A stretch of DNA of 43,371 bases, from the NCBI GenBank assembly GCA_934395135.1, contig CAKRRK010000011.1, forward strand, positions 1-43,371, read 5' to 3'. Below are positions 8,441 through 16,316 of this stretch, piece after piece (within the stretch, counting starts at the first letter, position 1; each line of letters opens with the position of its first letter). The notes beneath the pieces are model-generated. The model was not told the origin of the DNA. It saw nothing but the letters and a program-made list of their open reading frames with translations, and searched no databases. The translations under genes and the position numbers were made by a program. This DNA comes from an uncultured Eubacteriales bacterium. Lineage in GTDB: Bacteria > Bacillota > Clostridia > Oscillospirales > Butyricicoccaceae.

Positions 8441-8490
8441 ATTATATAAAACCGGCGGGTTCCCTTTCTGTCAAAAACAGTGGCTGACAG
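8441..8490 (-). promoter_or_regulatory. spoIIG-type promoter with 22-bp spacer and candidate Spo0A box
   Basis: On the minus strand TTGACA (8469-8474) and TATAAT (8441-8446) are perfect hexamers but lie 22 bp apart, not 17. A TGTCAAA heptamer, near the Spo0A-box consensus TGTCGAA, lies on the plus strand at 8469-8475 and overlaps the -35. A second, weaker TGTCAGC reads on the minus strand at 8483-8489. In B. subtilis the spoIIG promoter is known for this 22-bp spacing and for activation by phosphorylated Spo0A. Spo0A control here is an inference. Confidence 0.7.
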
Positions 8491-8510
8491 AAAAAGCGGA
8501 TGGCCAGCAA

Positions 8511-8543
8511 AAAGCACTGTACACAGGCTGTGTACAGTGCTTT
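8511..8543 (-). terminator. intrinsic terminator downstream of SLH-protein gene
   Basis: A perfect 15-bp stem (8511-8525 with 8529-8543) has a 3-base loop. On the minus strand it is followed by five Ts. It lies about 45 bp after the SLH gene stop and protects the spoIIG promoter from readthrough. Confidence 0.85.
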
Positions 8544-8588
8544 GTATCTTCTATTTGCTCTCTTGCTTCTTTTGCTGCATGGATTGGC

Positions 8589-11153
8589 TTAAAGGAGTTT
8601 GACCCGAATCGTCGTCACGGAACCGGAAACTGTCAAATCATCGGTTACCGTCGCGTAGCCGGATTTTCCAACGGTGAAAGTATAGCTTCCCACATCCACC
8701 GTAAAGGACGCCAAGCCGTTTTCACCGGTTACAACACTTTTGCCGCCCAGGGTTACAGTGGCGCCGGAAATATTGGCCCCGTTGGCGCCGGTGACGTAAA
8801 TGTTTACCACATTGCGGGTCTCAATGGATGCGCTGACGCTGGCCGGAGAACTGCCCACCGAAAATTCTCTGGTTACCGTTTCCGCATTGGGATAAGAAAT
8901 CTGCGCCGTATACTTGCCGCTCTTCAGGGCAGTTTCCGCAACCCCCGCCGTGTTTGTTGTCAGGGTAACGTCACCGATTTTGACCGTGGCGCCCTTTACC
9001 GGCATACTCCGCTGGTCCGTCACTGTCACCGTAACGTTATAGGTGTTGACAAAATAAATGGTGAAAACCGGATCCGTTCCCTTGGACATATCGAAAGTTA
9101 CTTCCACTTTGCCCAGGGAATTTGTCAGTTCCGCCACCGCCGCCTTGCGGAGCACAACCGTGCCGTCTTCTTCCAATTCATAATAATCGGCGGTTGGTGT
9201 GAGCAGAGTACCCAGCACACCGCATTTTACATCCTTTAGCGTCGCGCCGTCCACCTTGGTAAAAGGAATGACAATGTCCCGATACAGCGCGCTGTTTTTA
9301 TTGATGTCAAATTCCGTTTCCGCAAAGCCCAGGGCATTTTTCGGAGAGGAATCTGTTACCGTTAGTTTGAATTTGCAATCGTTGCCGGAGGAGAAGGAAA
9401 TTGTGAAATTGTACGTTCCTTCCGACCGGTTTTTCAAATAGCTGGTTTTCAGCGTCAAGGTTTTATTGGAATAGGTATAATCCGTTCCCTTGGACAGTTT
9501 GGAACCGTTTAAGGAGACAAAATCAAAGGTGTTTCCTACGCCCGGGATCAGTTCCACCTGTACGTCTCTATGGTTTTGGGCGGATTCATACACATCAAAA
9601 GTCGCTTCCTCCGCATCCAGGGTGTTTCGGGAGGTGTCGGACACCGACACCGTCACATAAGCGCTGGAAGCATCCACAAATGCGATTTCCAAAATACTGG
9701 TGCCCACATCCAGGGTGGACAAATAACTGGTTTTAATCGTAAGCGTCTTGCCGGAAACCGAGTAATACTTCTCCTCCAGCTTCTTTGTTCCGTTTGCAAC
9801 ATACGCTACATCTGCGCCGGTGGACAGCGTCAGCACAGCGTCCGCATATTCGCCGGTCAGCGAGGACTTATTCTTATCAAACTTTACGGCCGCCGGCGTT
9901 ACGGTAACCGTCGTACTGGAGCTGACCGTCTTTCCGGCAATCTTGGCGGTAACGCCGTCTTTCAGTGTATAATTTACCGGCGCCGTTTCCAAAACCACGC
10001 CGTTTGCCTGGATGGACGCGTTTTCCAGAACACCTTGCCCGGTCACCGTGGTGGTGTCGCCAAACACCGCGGAATTAATGTAGGTATCGTCGCTGATGAC
10101 AATGCCGGCCGGGCTGTTGACCGTCAAACTCCAAATGCTGCCATCCAAGGTAAGCTTCAGCACACCGTCCCCCTGGACGATGACATCGGAAAACCCTCCG
10201 GCGCTTTCTGAAAGCGTTCCCTCGGTAAACTGCACGCTGCTTTTGACGGTTGCCGTGCCGATGCTGGTGTTGCCGGAAGCTGTTATAGAAAGTTCCCGGC
10301 CGGTTTTATTGCCTACCACCAGTTCCCCGGCCGTCACGTTGCTCATCGTCACTTTTCCGCCGCTGACAATGAGCTTGCCGGAAACGTGAACATTTTCAAG
10401 GTGTACCGCCTGCTCCAGCGCCGCCTCTGTAATATAGAGGTTCCCGGAAACATTCAGATCGCAGATACTTGCGCCCGTGGTGACAGACAGATTTTTCGCA
10501 TCGGTAACGATGGCATCCGATCCAAATTCTCCGGCGGTATCCACTCGGTTCCCCATAAAATAATACAAAATTTTGGACATTTCCGACCGGGTGATCACAT
10601 TGGTGGGACGAAATGTGTTGTCCGGATAACCTACCACATACCCCATTTCCACCGCGTCGTTGACATAGCCCACCGCCCATGCGCCAATGGAAGCCTTGTC
10701 TTTGAATGCCACAGAGCCGCTGCCCTCCGGTGCGATTTTATGAATACGCCCTAAAATCGTGACGACTTCCTGCCGGGTAATGGTGCCGTTGGGGTTCATC
10801 GTATTGGTGCCGGTGCCGTTGATGTAGCCCTGTTTTACCGCAATGGCCACATCGTCATAGTACCATGCCGCGCTGTTCAGATCGGTATAGCCGCTGACAT
10901 CCGCCTTCTCCGAATATTGGAACGTGCGGTTGATGTAGCGCATAAACTCCGCTCTGGAAACCTGCGCGTTTGGTTTAAAACTGTCGACATTTCCAGAAGT
11001 GGACGGTTTCATAATACCTTTTTCAAAAAGAAATGTGATATATTTTTCTGCCCAGTTGCCAGTGATGTCGTTTTGATTTGCCGCCAGCGCCGCCATGGAC
11101 AGGCTACTGATAATCAAAAGCGCTGCAAGAACGACAGATAGGAATCGTTTCAC
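8589..11153 (-). CDS. secreted SLH-domain surface protein with X2-like and regulatory-fold repeats
   Basis: An 854-residue exported protein. Residues 1-25 are a signal peptide ending in AALA. Three SLH domains (about 28-190) would bind cell-wall polymer. Residues 200-415 are Thr/Val/Gly-rich short strands that look like a beta-helix. Three Ig-like modules of about 90 residues follow (420-510, 511-605, 606-700); the repeated TLTIKTSYL phrase suggests X2-type (CBM_X2) folds. Two carboxypeptidase-regulatory-like modules (702-775, 776-854) end the protein. It is likely an S-layer-associated structural or adhesive protein without an evident enzyme domain. The start is GTG 11153, 8 bases after GGAGG at 11162-11166; an ATG at 11168 overlaps that site and is rejected. 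Confidence 0.85.
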   Translation of the reverse strand: MKRFLSVVLAALLIISSLSMAALAANQNDITGNWAEKYITFLFEKGIMKPSTSGNVDSFKPNAQVSRAEFMRYINRTFQYSEKADVSGYTDLNSAAWYYDDVAIAVKQGYINGTGTNTMNPNGTITRQEVVTILGRIHKIAPEGSGSVAFKDKASIGAWAVGYVNDAVEMGYVVGYPDNTFRPTNVITRSEMSKILYYFMGNRVDTAGEFGSDAIVTDAKNLSVTTGASICDLNVSGNLYITEAALEQAVHLENVHVSGKLIVSGGKVTMSNVTAGELVVGNKTGRELSITASGNTSIGTATVKSSVQFTEGTLSESAGGFSDVIVQGDGVLKLTLDGSIWSLTVNSPAGIVISDDTYINSAVFGDTTTVTGQGVLENASIQANGVVLETAPVNYTLKDGVTAKIAGKTVSSSTTVTVTPAAVKFDKNKSSLTGEYADAVLTLSTGADVAYVANGTKKLEEKYYSVSGKTLTIKTSYLSTLDVGTSILEIAFVDASSAYVTVSVSDTSRNTLDAEEATFDVYESAQNHRDVQVELIPGVGNTFDFVSLNGSKLSKGTDYTYSNKTLTLKTSYLKNRSEGTYNFTISFSSGNDCKFKLTVTDSSPKNALGFAETEFDINKNSALYRDIVIPFTKVDGATLKDVKCGVLGTLLTPTADYYELEEDGTVVLRKAAVAELTNSLGKVEVTFDMSKGTDPVFTIYFVNTYNVTVTVTDQRSMPVKGATVKIGDVTLTTNTAGVAETALKSGKYTAQISYPNAETVTREFSVGSSPASVSASIETRNVVNIYVTGANGANISGATVTLGGKSVVTGENGLASFTVDVGSYTFTVGKSGYATVTDDLTVSGSVTTIRVKLL

Positions 11154-11324
11154 TTGAAATACCTCCATAATGATCGTTTCTTTCCAGAAGTGTCCCCGGC
11201 TCCGCTGCAAAGCACCGCGTTTTCCGCCTGGCTCCGCCGCTTTCCGGCCTCAGGAACGAAAAATAAATTGAAGCGGCATGCGCACGGAAAACCATCCCCG
11301 GTGCCCATCCGTCCTATTGCATAC

Positions 11325-11353
11325 ATTATACCATTAATGCATGTAAAATCCAA
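11325..11353 (-). promoter_or_regulatory. probable promoter of the SLH-protein gene
   Basis: TATAAT (11325-11330, minus strand) lies 17 bp from TTGGAT (11348-11353). The -10 is perfect; the -35 matches only its TTG half. Confidence 0.5.
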
Positions 11354-11417
11354 TCCCCGCGCAAAATATTTCTGGCTCCTCCTTTCCTTCCTGCCTGGCA
11401 GACATACCAAATAAGGA

Positions 11418-11446
11418 TTGTGAAACCGCCGCAAATATATTACAAT
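11418..11446 (+). promoter_or_regulatory. probable promoter of birA
   Basis: TTGTGA (11418-11423) and TACAAT (11441-11446) are separated by 17 bp, about 30 bases before the birA start. Confidence 0.5.
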
Positions 11447-11478
11447 ATGAAGTACTACAACAAAAAGGATGTGATACG

Positions 11479-12465
11479 TTGGTACGGGACGATGTACTGT
11501 CCGTTTTGGAAAACAAACGCGGAGAGGTGGTATCCGGCGGCGCAATTGCAAAAGAACTCGGAGTTTCCCGCACCGCCGTCTGGAAAGCGGTTTCTTCTTT
11601 GAAAGACAGCGGCTTTGCAATTGAATCTGTCCGGAACGGCGGTTACCGGCTGCTGGCCTCCAATGACCTTTTGACGCCTGCCGGCATCCAAATGTTCCTC
11701 CAAAGTCAGACCATCGGAAAGAAAATTCTTGTGTTGGAGCAAGTGGACTCCACCAACACCCGTGTAAAGCAGGAATTTTCCGCCGAAGAAGAAGGGTTTG
11801 TTCTGGTGAGCCATTCCCAGACCGGCGGCCGGGGCCGAATGGGCCGTGCTTTTGTTTCCGATGCCGGCAAGGGGATTTATATGACCATTCTTTTAAAACC
11901 TTGCCTCACTCTGCAGCGCGTGAACTTTCTCACCCTCGCGGCGGCAGTGGCAGTATGCCGCGCGGCGGAAGACTGCTGCGGTTTTTCCCCGGGCATCAAA
12001 TGGGTCAACGACCTTTATATGGAGGAAAAAAAACTATGCGGCATTCTGACGGAAGCTTCCATTGAGGGAGAATCCGGCGCCGTTTCCTACGCTGTGGTGG
12101 GCATTGGCGTCAATGTGGATTTTTGCGGCGCTTCCCTGCCGGAGGATGTACAGCGCATTGCCGGCGATTTTGCATCCTTTGCCAAAACCATGCCCCTTCG
12201 CAATCAGCTTTGCGCCAGCATTCTCTCCCATTTTGAAGTATTGTATCAGGCTTTGCTCGCCGGGAACGACAGCGCCGTACTGCACCCTTACCGGGAACGG
12301 CTGTTTTTCCTCGGGAAGCCAATTACTGTCCTAGAATTCGGCCGCGCTTATGAGGCGGTCGCTCTGTCCGTCAACGACAGCGGAAATCTGCTTGTCCGGC
12401 GAAAAGACGGCGGTATCGAAACGCTGGTTTCCGGAGAAATCAGCATTAAACTGCAGAAAAGCTGA
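11479..12465 (+). CDS. birA: bifunctional biotin ligase / biotin operon repressor BirA
   Basis: This 328-residue group II biotin-protein ligase has an N-terminal winged helix (residues 1-62, with ELGVSRTAVWKAV as the recognition part), a central ligase domain and a small C-terminal SH3-like domain (about 275-328). The biotinyl-AMP loop is GRGRMGR near residue 115, and KWVNDL near residue 175 carries the catalytic lysine. It activates biotin with ATP and attaches it to carboxylase lysines; the winged helix implies it also represses biotin genes. None of those lie in this window. The start is a TTG at 11479 after AAAGGATGTG, since no in-frame ATG precedes the helix-turn-helix. Confidence 0.93.
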   Translation: MVRDDVLSVLENKRGEVVSGGAIAKELGVSRTAVWKAVSSLKDSGFAIESVRNGGYRLLASNDLLTPAGIQMFLQSQTIGKKILVLEQVDSTNTRVKQEFSAEEEGFVLVSHSQTGGRGRMGRAFVSDAGKGIYMTILLKPCLTLQRVNFLTLAAAVAVCRAAEDCCGFSPGIKWVNDLYMEEKKLCGILTEASIEGESGAVSYAVVGIGVNVDFCGASLPEDVQRIAGDFASFAKTMPLRNQLCASILSHFEVLYQALLAGNDSAVLHPYRERLFFLGKPITVLEFGRAYEAVALSVNDSGNLLVRRKDGGIETLVSGEISIKLQKS

Positions 12466-12755
12466 TAAAATTTTCTGCCGCTGTTATTGAAACCATTCCA
12501 ATGGAATGGTCGGAAAGAGACGGCAATGGCTGCCTGCATCCTTCCGGCACAACTGTGCGATCCCCTGCGGCGCAGATTCGAATAAAGTTCGGTCAGCATA
12601 CGGTCCCAGCCTTGGTTGTCCGTTCTTTTTAGGTTCCGGCACACATTGCGAAAACCAATCCCCACAGGAAATAAATTCCGTGGGGGTTGGTTTTCTATTT
12701 CCGACTCTATCTGCGGCTATCGCAAACACTCTATTCCCCCTGAAAGGGACGGCCG
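12466..12755. other. intergenic region between birA and azlD
   Basis: This 290-bp stretch lies between convergent genes. It contains one short palindrome near 12495 and the bidirectional terminator at 12651-12694. No supported ORF is visible. Confidence 0.6.
12651..12694. terminator. bidirectional intrinsic terminator for birA and azlCD
   Basis: A 15-bp stem (12651-12665 with 12680-12694) with one wobble pair has A and T runs on its two sides. It lies about 60 bp past the azlD stop. Confidence 0.8.
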
Positions 12756-13088
12756 TCAAAACACGAACTGCACCAGCAGCATATAGCAGACGGTTCCGCC
12801 AGCGATGGAAAGCAGCATCTGCCGCTTCCACTGGTGCAGCCCTATCACCGCAAGCACCGCAAGCAGTTCCGGCAGACCATGGGAACCGGTAAGCACCGGA
12901 GTGTCTTTCAGAGCATACACCACCAACAGCCCAAACACAGCGCCTGGCAGCACCTTGCCAAGGTACTGCAGATAGTTCGGCGTCGGTTTGTCTGCGGGGA
13001 ACAGCAAAAACGGCAAAAACCGTGTCAGCATCGTGCCAAGAACTACCATAGCGATGGTGACAATCTGCTGCGTCAGCGTCATTGTCAT
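12756..13088 (-). CDS. azlD: branched-chain amino acid exporter subunit AzlD
   Basis: This 110-residue protein with four hydrophobic segments matches AzlD, the small partner of AzlC in branched-chain amino acid export. The TRFLPFLLFP block near residue 20 is typical. The ATG at 13088 overlaps the azlC TGA (ATGA) and follows AGGTGG by 6 bases, so the two genes are translationally coupled. A longer frame to 13253 lies wholly inside azlC and is rejected. Confidence 0.9.
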   Translation of the reverse strand: MTMTLTQQIVTIAMVVLGTMLTRFLPFLLFPADKPTPNYLQYLGKVLPGAVFGLLVVYALKDTPVLTGSHGLPELLAVLAVIGLHQWKRQMLLSIAGGTVCYMLLVQFVF

Positions 13089-13795
13089 AAAGTGCCACCT
13101 GCCTTCTCCAGCGGCCGGCGCAGCGCCGTCAGCGCCAGCAAAATTGCCGCCATCGCAGGAAGGATGAACTCTTCCGCGCCAAAGCACAATCTGCACAGCA
13201 AAGACAGTACAATGCCGAGGACTGCATTGCTGTGATGTTTTTCTTTTCTCCACTGCTCCATAAAAATAACCACAAACATTGCCGTCATAACAAATTCAAT
13301 TCCCGTCGTGTCAAACTGGATCATTGAACCAAACAGCCCGCCCAGCGTTGCGCCGGAAAACCAGTAAATATGGTTCAGCAGAGTTACAAAAAACAAGAAC
13401 CAGCCGCGATCTACCGCCGCCGGAATCTCCGCCGTATAATGAATGGAGAAACTTTCGTCACACATACCAAAAATCAGATACCATTTTTTCCAGCCCGTGT
13501 TTCTGTACCGGTCCAGCATAGAGATGCCGTAAAATAGATGCCTCGCATTGACCATGAGCGTCATCGCCAGGGCCTGCAGCGGATGAAACGCGCCCAACAG
13601 CAGGCCCACTGTGATAAATTCCACCGACCCTGCAAAAATTGTCAGACTCATAATCATCGGGTATAGAAAGCTGAAGCCCGATACATTCATATAAATTCCA
13701 TAGGCCAGGCCCAAAAACCAGAACCCCGCGAAAATAGGTATTGTATATGGAAATGCGGCTAAAAATGCCCGCTTTCGCTCTCCGCTCCGTTTCAT
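13085..13795 (-). CDS. azlC: branched-chain amino acid exporter subunit AzlC
   Basis: This 236-residue AzlC family permease has about seven membrane segments. Family blocks visible are FAGSVEFITVGLL (about 55-67) and NARHLFYGISML (about 82-93). Together with AzlD it exports branched-chain or related amino acids. The start is ATG 13795 behind AAAGGAG. No regulator such as AzlB lies next to it. Confidence 0.92.
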   Translation of the reverse strand: MKRSGERKRAFLAAFPYTIPIFAGFWFLGLAYGIYMNVSGFSFLYPMIMSLTIFAGSVEFITVGLLLGAFHPLQALAMTLMVNARHLFYGISMLDRYRNTGWKKWYLIFGMCDESFSIHYTAEIPAAVDRGWFLFFVTLLNHIYWFSGATLGGLFGSMIQFDTTGIEFVMTAMFVVIFMEQWRKEKHHSNAVLGIVLSLLCRLCFGAEEFILPAMAAILLALTALRRPLEKAGGTL

Positions 13796-14084
13796 AGGAT
13801 CTCCTTTCCGTTTTCTTCGTGCTTTTTAGTGTACCATCCCAGTCTCCTATGATCAATAGACATCCTTCACAAATGGCGTTTTTCCCCTGTTTGCTTTTTC
13901 GACACGCCTCCTTTCCAGCCCGTCCGGTCAAACCAACGCGATCTTTTATCTCCAGGACGCATTTCCGATCTGCCTGTGTTCCAGGTTTATCTTCAAATTG
14001 TATAACGCATTGCAGCAAATATCCTCTGGCGGAGACAAAAATCTCTGCGGGAGAGAGACTTGTCTGGTCTGTTTTCCTATTCGC

Positions 14085-14300
14085 TGGCACGTTTGTTTCC
14101 GCCGCGGCAACCTGACCGCCGCCTGAGATCTTGTAACACTGTTCTCGGCCGCAGCAAATTGCCGGCTGTGCCGAGCAGAATGCCGGCGTCGGCGGCCTCT
14201 TGCACCGCCATTGCCGCAAAGGAAGATATTGCCGCGGCATCCGCATATTCTCTGTCTCCCGTGCTGCCGCTGACTGCGGACGCATTTTCCTGCATCCGAC
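14085..14300 (-). pseudogene. remnant of an SLH-domain gene with a frameshift
   Basis: On the minus strand one frame reads YADAAAISSFAAMAVQEA and then DAGILLGTAGNLLRP, the body of an SLH motif. Near 14144 the motif's end, NSVTRSQAAVRL, continues only in another frame. Adding one base there would restore a full SLH ending of the common P-x-N-S-V-T-R-A-Q-A-A form. There is no start codon, ribosome site or proper stop, and the upstream side runs into the rnj terminator. An intact SLH gene lies 3 kb away. Identification is by motif pattern only. Confidence 0.5.
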
Positions 14301-14334
14301 TTGTCTTGATGAACTTTTCGTTTTGTAAAATAGA

Positions 14335-14360
14335 GAACGGACGGCAAATGCCGTCCGTTC
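14335..14360 (-). terminator. hairpin downstream of rnj
   Basis: A self-complementary 26-base stretch forms a stem of 11-12 bp with a tiny loop, about 64 bp after the rnj stop. On the minus strand it is followed by a TCTATTTT tract, so it is probably a modest intrinsic terminator. Confidence 0.6.
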
Positions 14361-14423
14361 CTGTTGTGCTATGGGATTGCGGTATTTCTTCGCCGCAGGC
14401 GACCACTCTCCTTTGCTTCCCAG

Positions 14424-16082
14424 CTAAATTTCCATAATAACCGGCAGCACCATTGGGCTGCGCTTTGTCTTTTTGTATAAAAAGTCCGATACATTGCCTT
14501 TGACCGCGGTTTTAATGGCCGCCCAGTCTTTGATATGGCGATCCATGCATTTTCCCAGGGTATTCTGCACTTCTCTGCGCAGCTGTCCCATCAAATCTTC
14601 CGCTTCCTTGACATATACAAAGCCGCGGGATACAATATCCGGTCCGGCAATGACAATGCCGCTTTCGCTGTCCAGCGTCACGACAACCACAATAAGGCCG
14701 TCCTGGGACAAATGCTTTCTGTCCCGCAGGACAGCAGCCCCCACATCGCCGATGCCGAGACCGTCCACCAACACCTTGCCCGCCGGCACAAGGTTGCCGA
14801 ATTTTGCGCTTTTCCCCGCAAATTCAATGGGCCGTCCGATTTCTGACAAAAAAATATTCTTCGGGCTGACTCCCATCTGTTTTGCAAGCTTGGCATGCAG
14901 CACCAGATGGCGATGCTCGCCATGCACCGGAATAAAGTACTTGGGCCGGCACAATCCCAGCATTAGTTTCAGTTCGCCGGAATAGGCATGCCCGGATACA
15001 TGGATTTCCGCGGCGCGGTCATAAATGACTTCCGCCCCTTTACGGAATAATTCGTTTACCATATTGTAAACCGATTTCTCGTTGCCCGGGATTGCGGACG
15101 CCGCAATTAAAATGCGGTCGCCGGGTACAACTTCCACCTGCTTGTGATCGGAAAACGCCATTCGGTAAAGAGCACTCATAGTTTCGCCCTGGCTGCCAGT
15201 GCTGATTACTACGATTTTGCTCTTCGGATATTTGGAAATTTCGCCAATGTCGATCAACACATTCTTTTTCAGTTCCAGATAGCCCAGTTTCGACGCAACC
15301 TCTGTAATATTTACAAGGCTCCGTCCACAGATCGCGACCTTTCGGCCAAACCGTTCCGCAAGCTCCAGGATCTGCTGCAGACGATTGACATTGGATGCAA
15401 AGGTCGCAATAATGATCCGCTGGTTGCAGTTTTTAAAGTATTCCTCAAAGGACGCGCCCACTGTTTTTTCGCTCATGGAAAAACCAGGGCGCTCCACATT
15501 GGTGGAGTCGCTCATCAGCGCGAGCACCCCTTTGTTGCCCAGTTCGCCAAACCGCGTTAAATCAATCATTTCCCCATTTACCGGCGTGGAGTCTATTTTA
15601 AAGTCCCCCGTATGGACAATTACTCCTAACGGCGTAGTAATTGCCAGCGCAACCGAGTCTGCAATGGAATGGTTGGTCCGGATGAACTCGATTCTGAAAC
15701 AACCGAGTTTGATGGTTTCACCAGCGGAAATGCGGTTCAGCCTTGGTTTCTGCGGAAGCCGGTGTTCCAGCAGCTTGGTTTCCAGAATGCCCAGGGAAAG
15801 CGCCGTGCCATACACCGGCACATTGACTTCCCGCAGCACATACGGCAAAGCGCCGATGTGGTCTTCATGGCCATGGGTTATGACAAATCCGCGCACTTTC
15901 TCTATGTTGCGCTTTAAATACGTAACATCCGGTATGACAAGGTCAATTCCCAGCATATCGTCGTCTGGAAACGCAAGGCCGCAGTCAATGACAAAAATAT
16001 CCTTCCCATACTCAATGGCCGTCATATTTTTGCCGATTTCATTTAGGCCCCCCAGCGGTACAATCTTCAATTTTTCTTTCAT
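14424..16082 (-). CDS. rnj: ribonuclease J
   Basis: This 552-residue metallo-beta-lactamase/beta-CASP ribonuclease has the usual family length of about 555. The zinc ligands are in THGHEDHIGALPY (near residue 72), and the later MSDSTNVERPG and VSGHAYSGELKLML blocks are typical of RNase J. The C-terminal domain (from about residue 450) aids dimerisation. RNase J trims RNA 5' to 3' and cuts internally, and is central to mRNA decay in Firmicutes. The ATG at 16082 has only a distant AAGGA, so initiation may be weak. A terminator-like hairpin lies in its leader at 16136-16157. Confidence 0.95.
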   Translation of the reverse strand: MKEKLKIVPLGGLNEIGKNMTAIEYGKDIFVIDCGLAFPDDDMLGIDLVIPDVTYLKRNIEKVRGFVITHGHEDHIGALPYVLREVNVPVYGTALSLGILETKLLEHRLPQKPRLNRISAGETIKLGCFRIEFIRTNHSIADSVALAITTPLGVIVHTGDFKIDSTPVNGEMIDLTRFGELGNKGVLALMSDSTNVERPGFSMSEKTVGASFEEYFKNCNQRIIIATFASNVNRLQQILELAERFGRKVAICGRSLVNITEVASKLGYLELKKNVLIDIGEISKYPKSKIVVISTGSQGETMSALYRMAFSDHKQVEVVPGDRILIAASAIPGNEKSVYNMVNELFRKGAEVIYDRAAEIHVSGHAYSGELKLMLGLCRPKYFIPVHGEHRHLVLHAKLAKQMGVSPKNIFLSEIGRPIEFAGKSAKFGNLVPAGKVLVDGLGIGDVGAAVLRDRKHLSQDGLIVVVVTLDSESGIVIAGPDIVSRGFVYVKEAEDLMGQLRREVQNTLGKCMDRHIKDWAAIKTAVKGNVSDFLYKKTKRSPMVLPVIMEI

Positions 16083-16128
16083 AATTAACGTATCACTATC
16101 CTTAATTCATTAAATTTTACTTTCGTAT

Positions 16129-16157
16129 AAAAAAAGGCAAATCCGCATCTGTTTGCC
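16129..16157 (-). terminator. terminator-like hairpin in the rnj leader
   Basis: On the minus strand a 6-bp stem (16152-16157 with 16136-16141) with a 10-base loop is followed by a run of Ts (16129-16135). It lies about 50 bases before the rnj ATG and there is no leftward gene upstream for it to end. It could be an attenuator of rnj, or chance. Confidence 0.35.
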
Positions 16158-16249
16158 CTAAGTCCTGCATCAATTCTTTTTTATTCTATCATATTTTTTG
16201 TAATTTGTATACATTTATTATTATAGTAAGATTTTTCCCATATATTCTT

Positions 16250-16278
16250 TTGCATTGCAATCTCATTTATTGTATAAT
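16250..16278 (+). promoter_or_regulatory. promoter of the metF-metH operon
   Basis: TTGCAT (16250-16255) and TATAAT (16273-16278) are separated by 17 bp. The start point would be about 30 bases before the metF ATG, which leaves no room for a SAM or T-box riboswitch. Confidence 0.6.
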
Positions 16279-16316
16279 AAAAACAAAAAAATCCTATCGA
16301 AAAAGGGTGAAGTACT

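Larger units (their letters stand above)
11154..11478. other. divergent intergenic region between SLH gene and birA
   Basis: This 325-bp region holds the SLH leader of about 170 bases, a leftward promoter (11325-11353) and a rightward promoter (11418-11446). I see no ORF with a ribosome site, and no riboswitch or biotin operator-like palindrome. Confidence 0.6.
13796..14423. other. intergenic region between azlC and rnj
   Basis: This 628-bp region has no intact gene. It contains the azlC leader, a decayed SLH-domain fragment on the minus strand (about 14085-14300) and the hairpin downstream of rnj (14335-14360). Bases 13850-14080 show nothing I can assign. Confidence 0.5.

Noticed and set aside
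11154..11478. A BirA autoregulatory operator before birA
   Set aside because: No long palindrome with the TTGT-AAC type half-sites of biotin operators was found.
13458..14285. A 275-codon minus-strand ORF spanning azlC and the gap before rnj
   Set aside because: It overlaps azlC in another frame and its text has no domain character. Only the SLH fragment within the gap, in other frames, is retained.
16279..16316. A possible SAM or T-box riboswitch before metF
   Set aside because: The predicted start leaves a leader of only about 30 bases, too short for either class.
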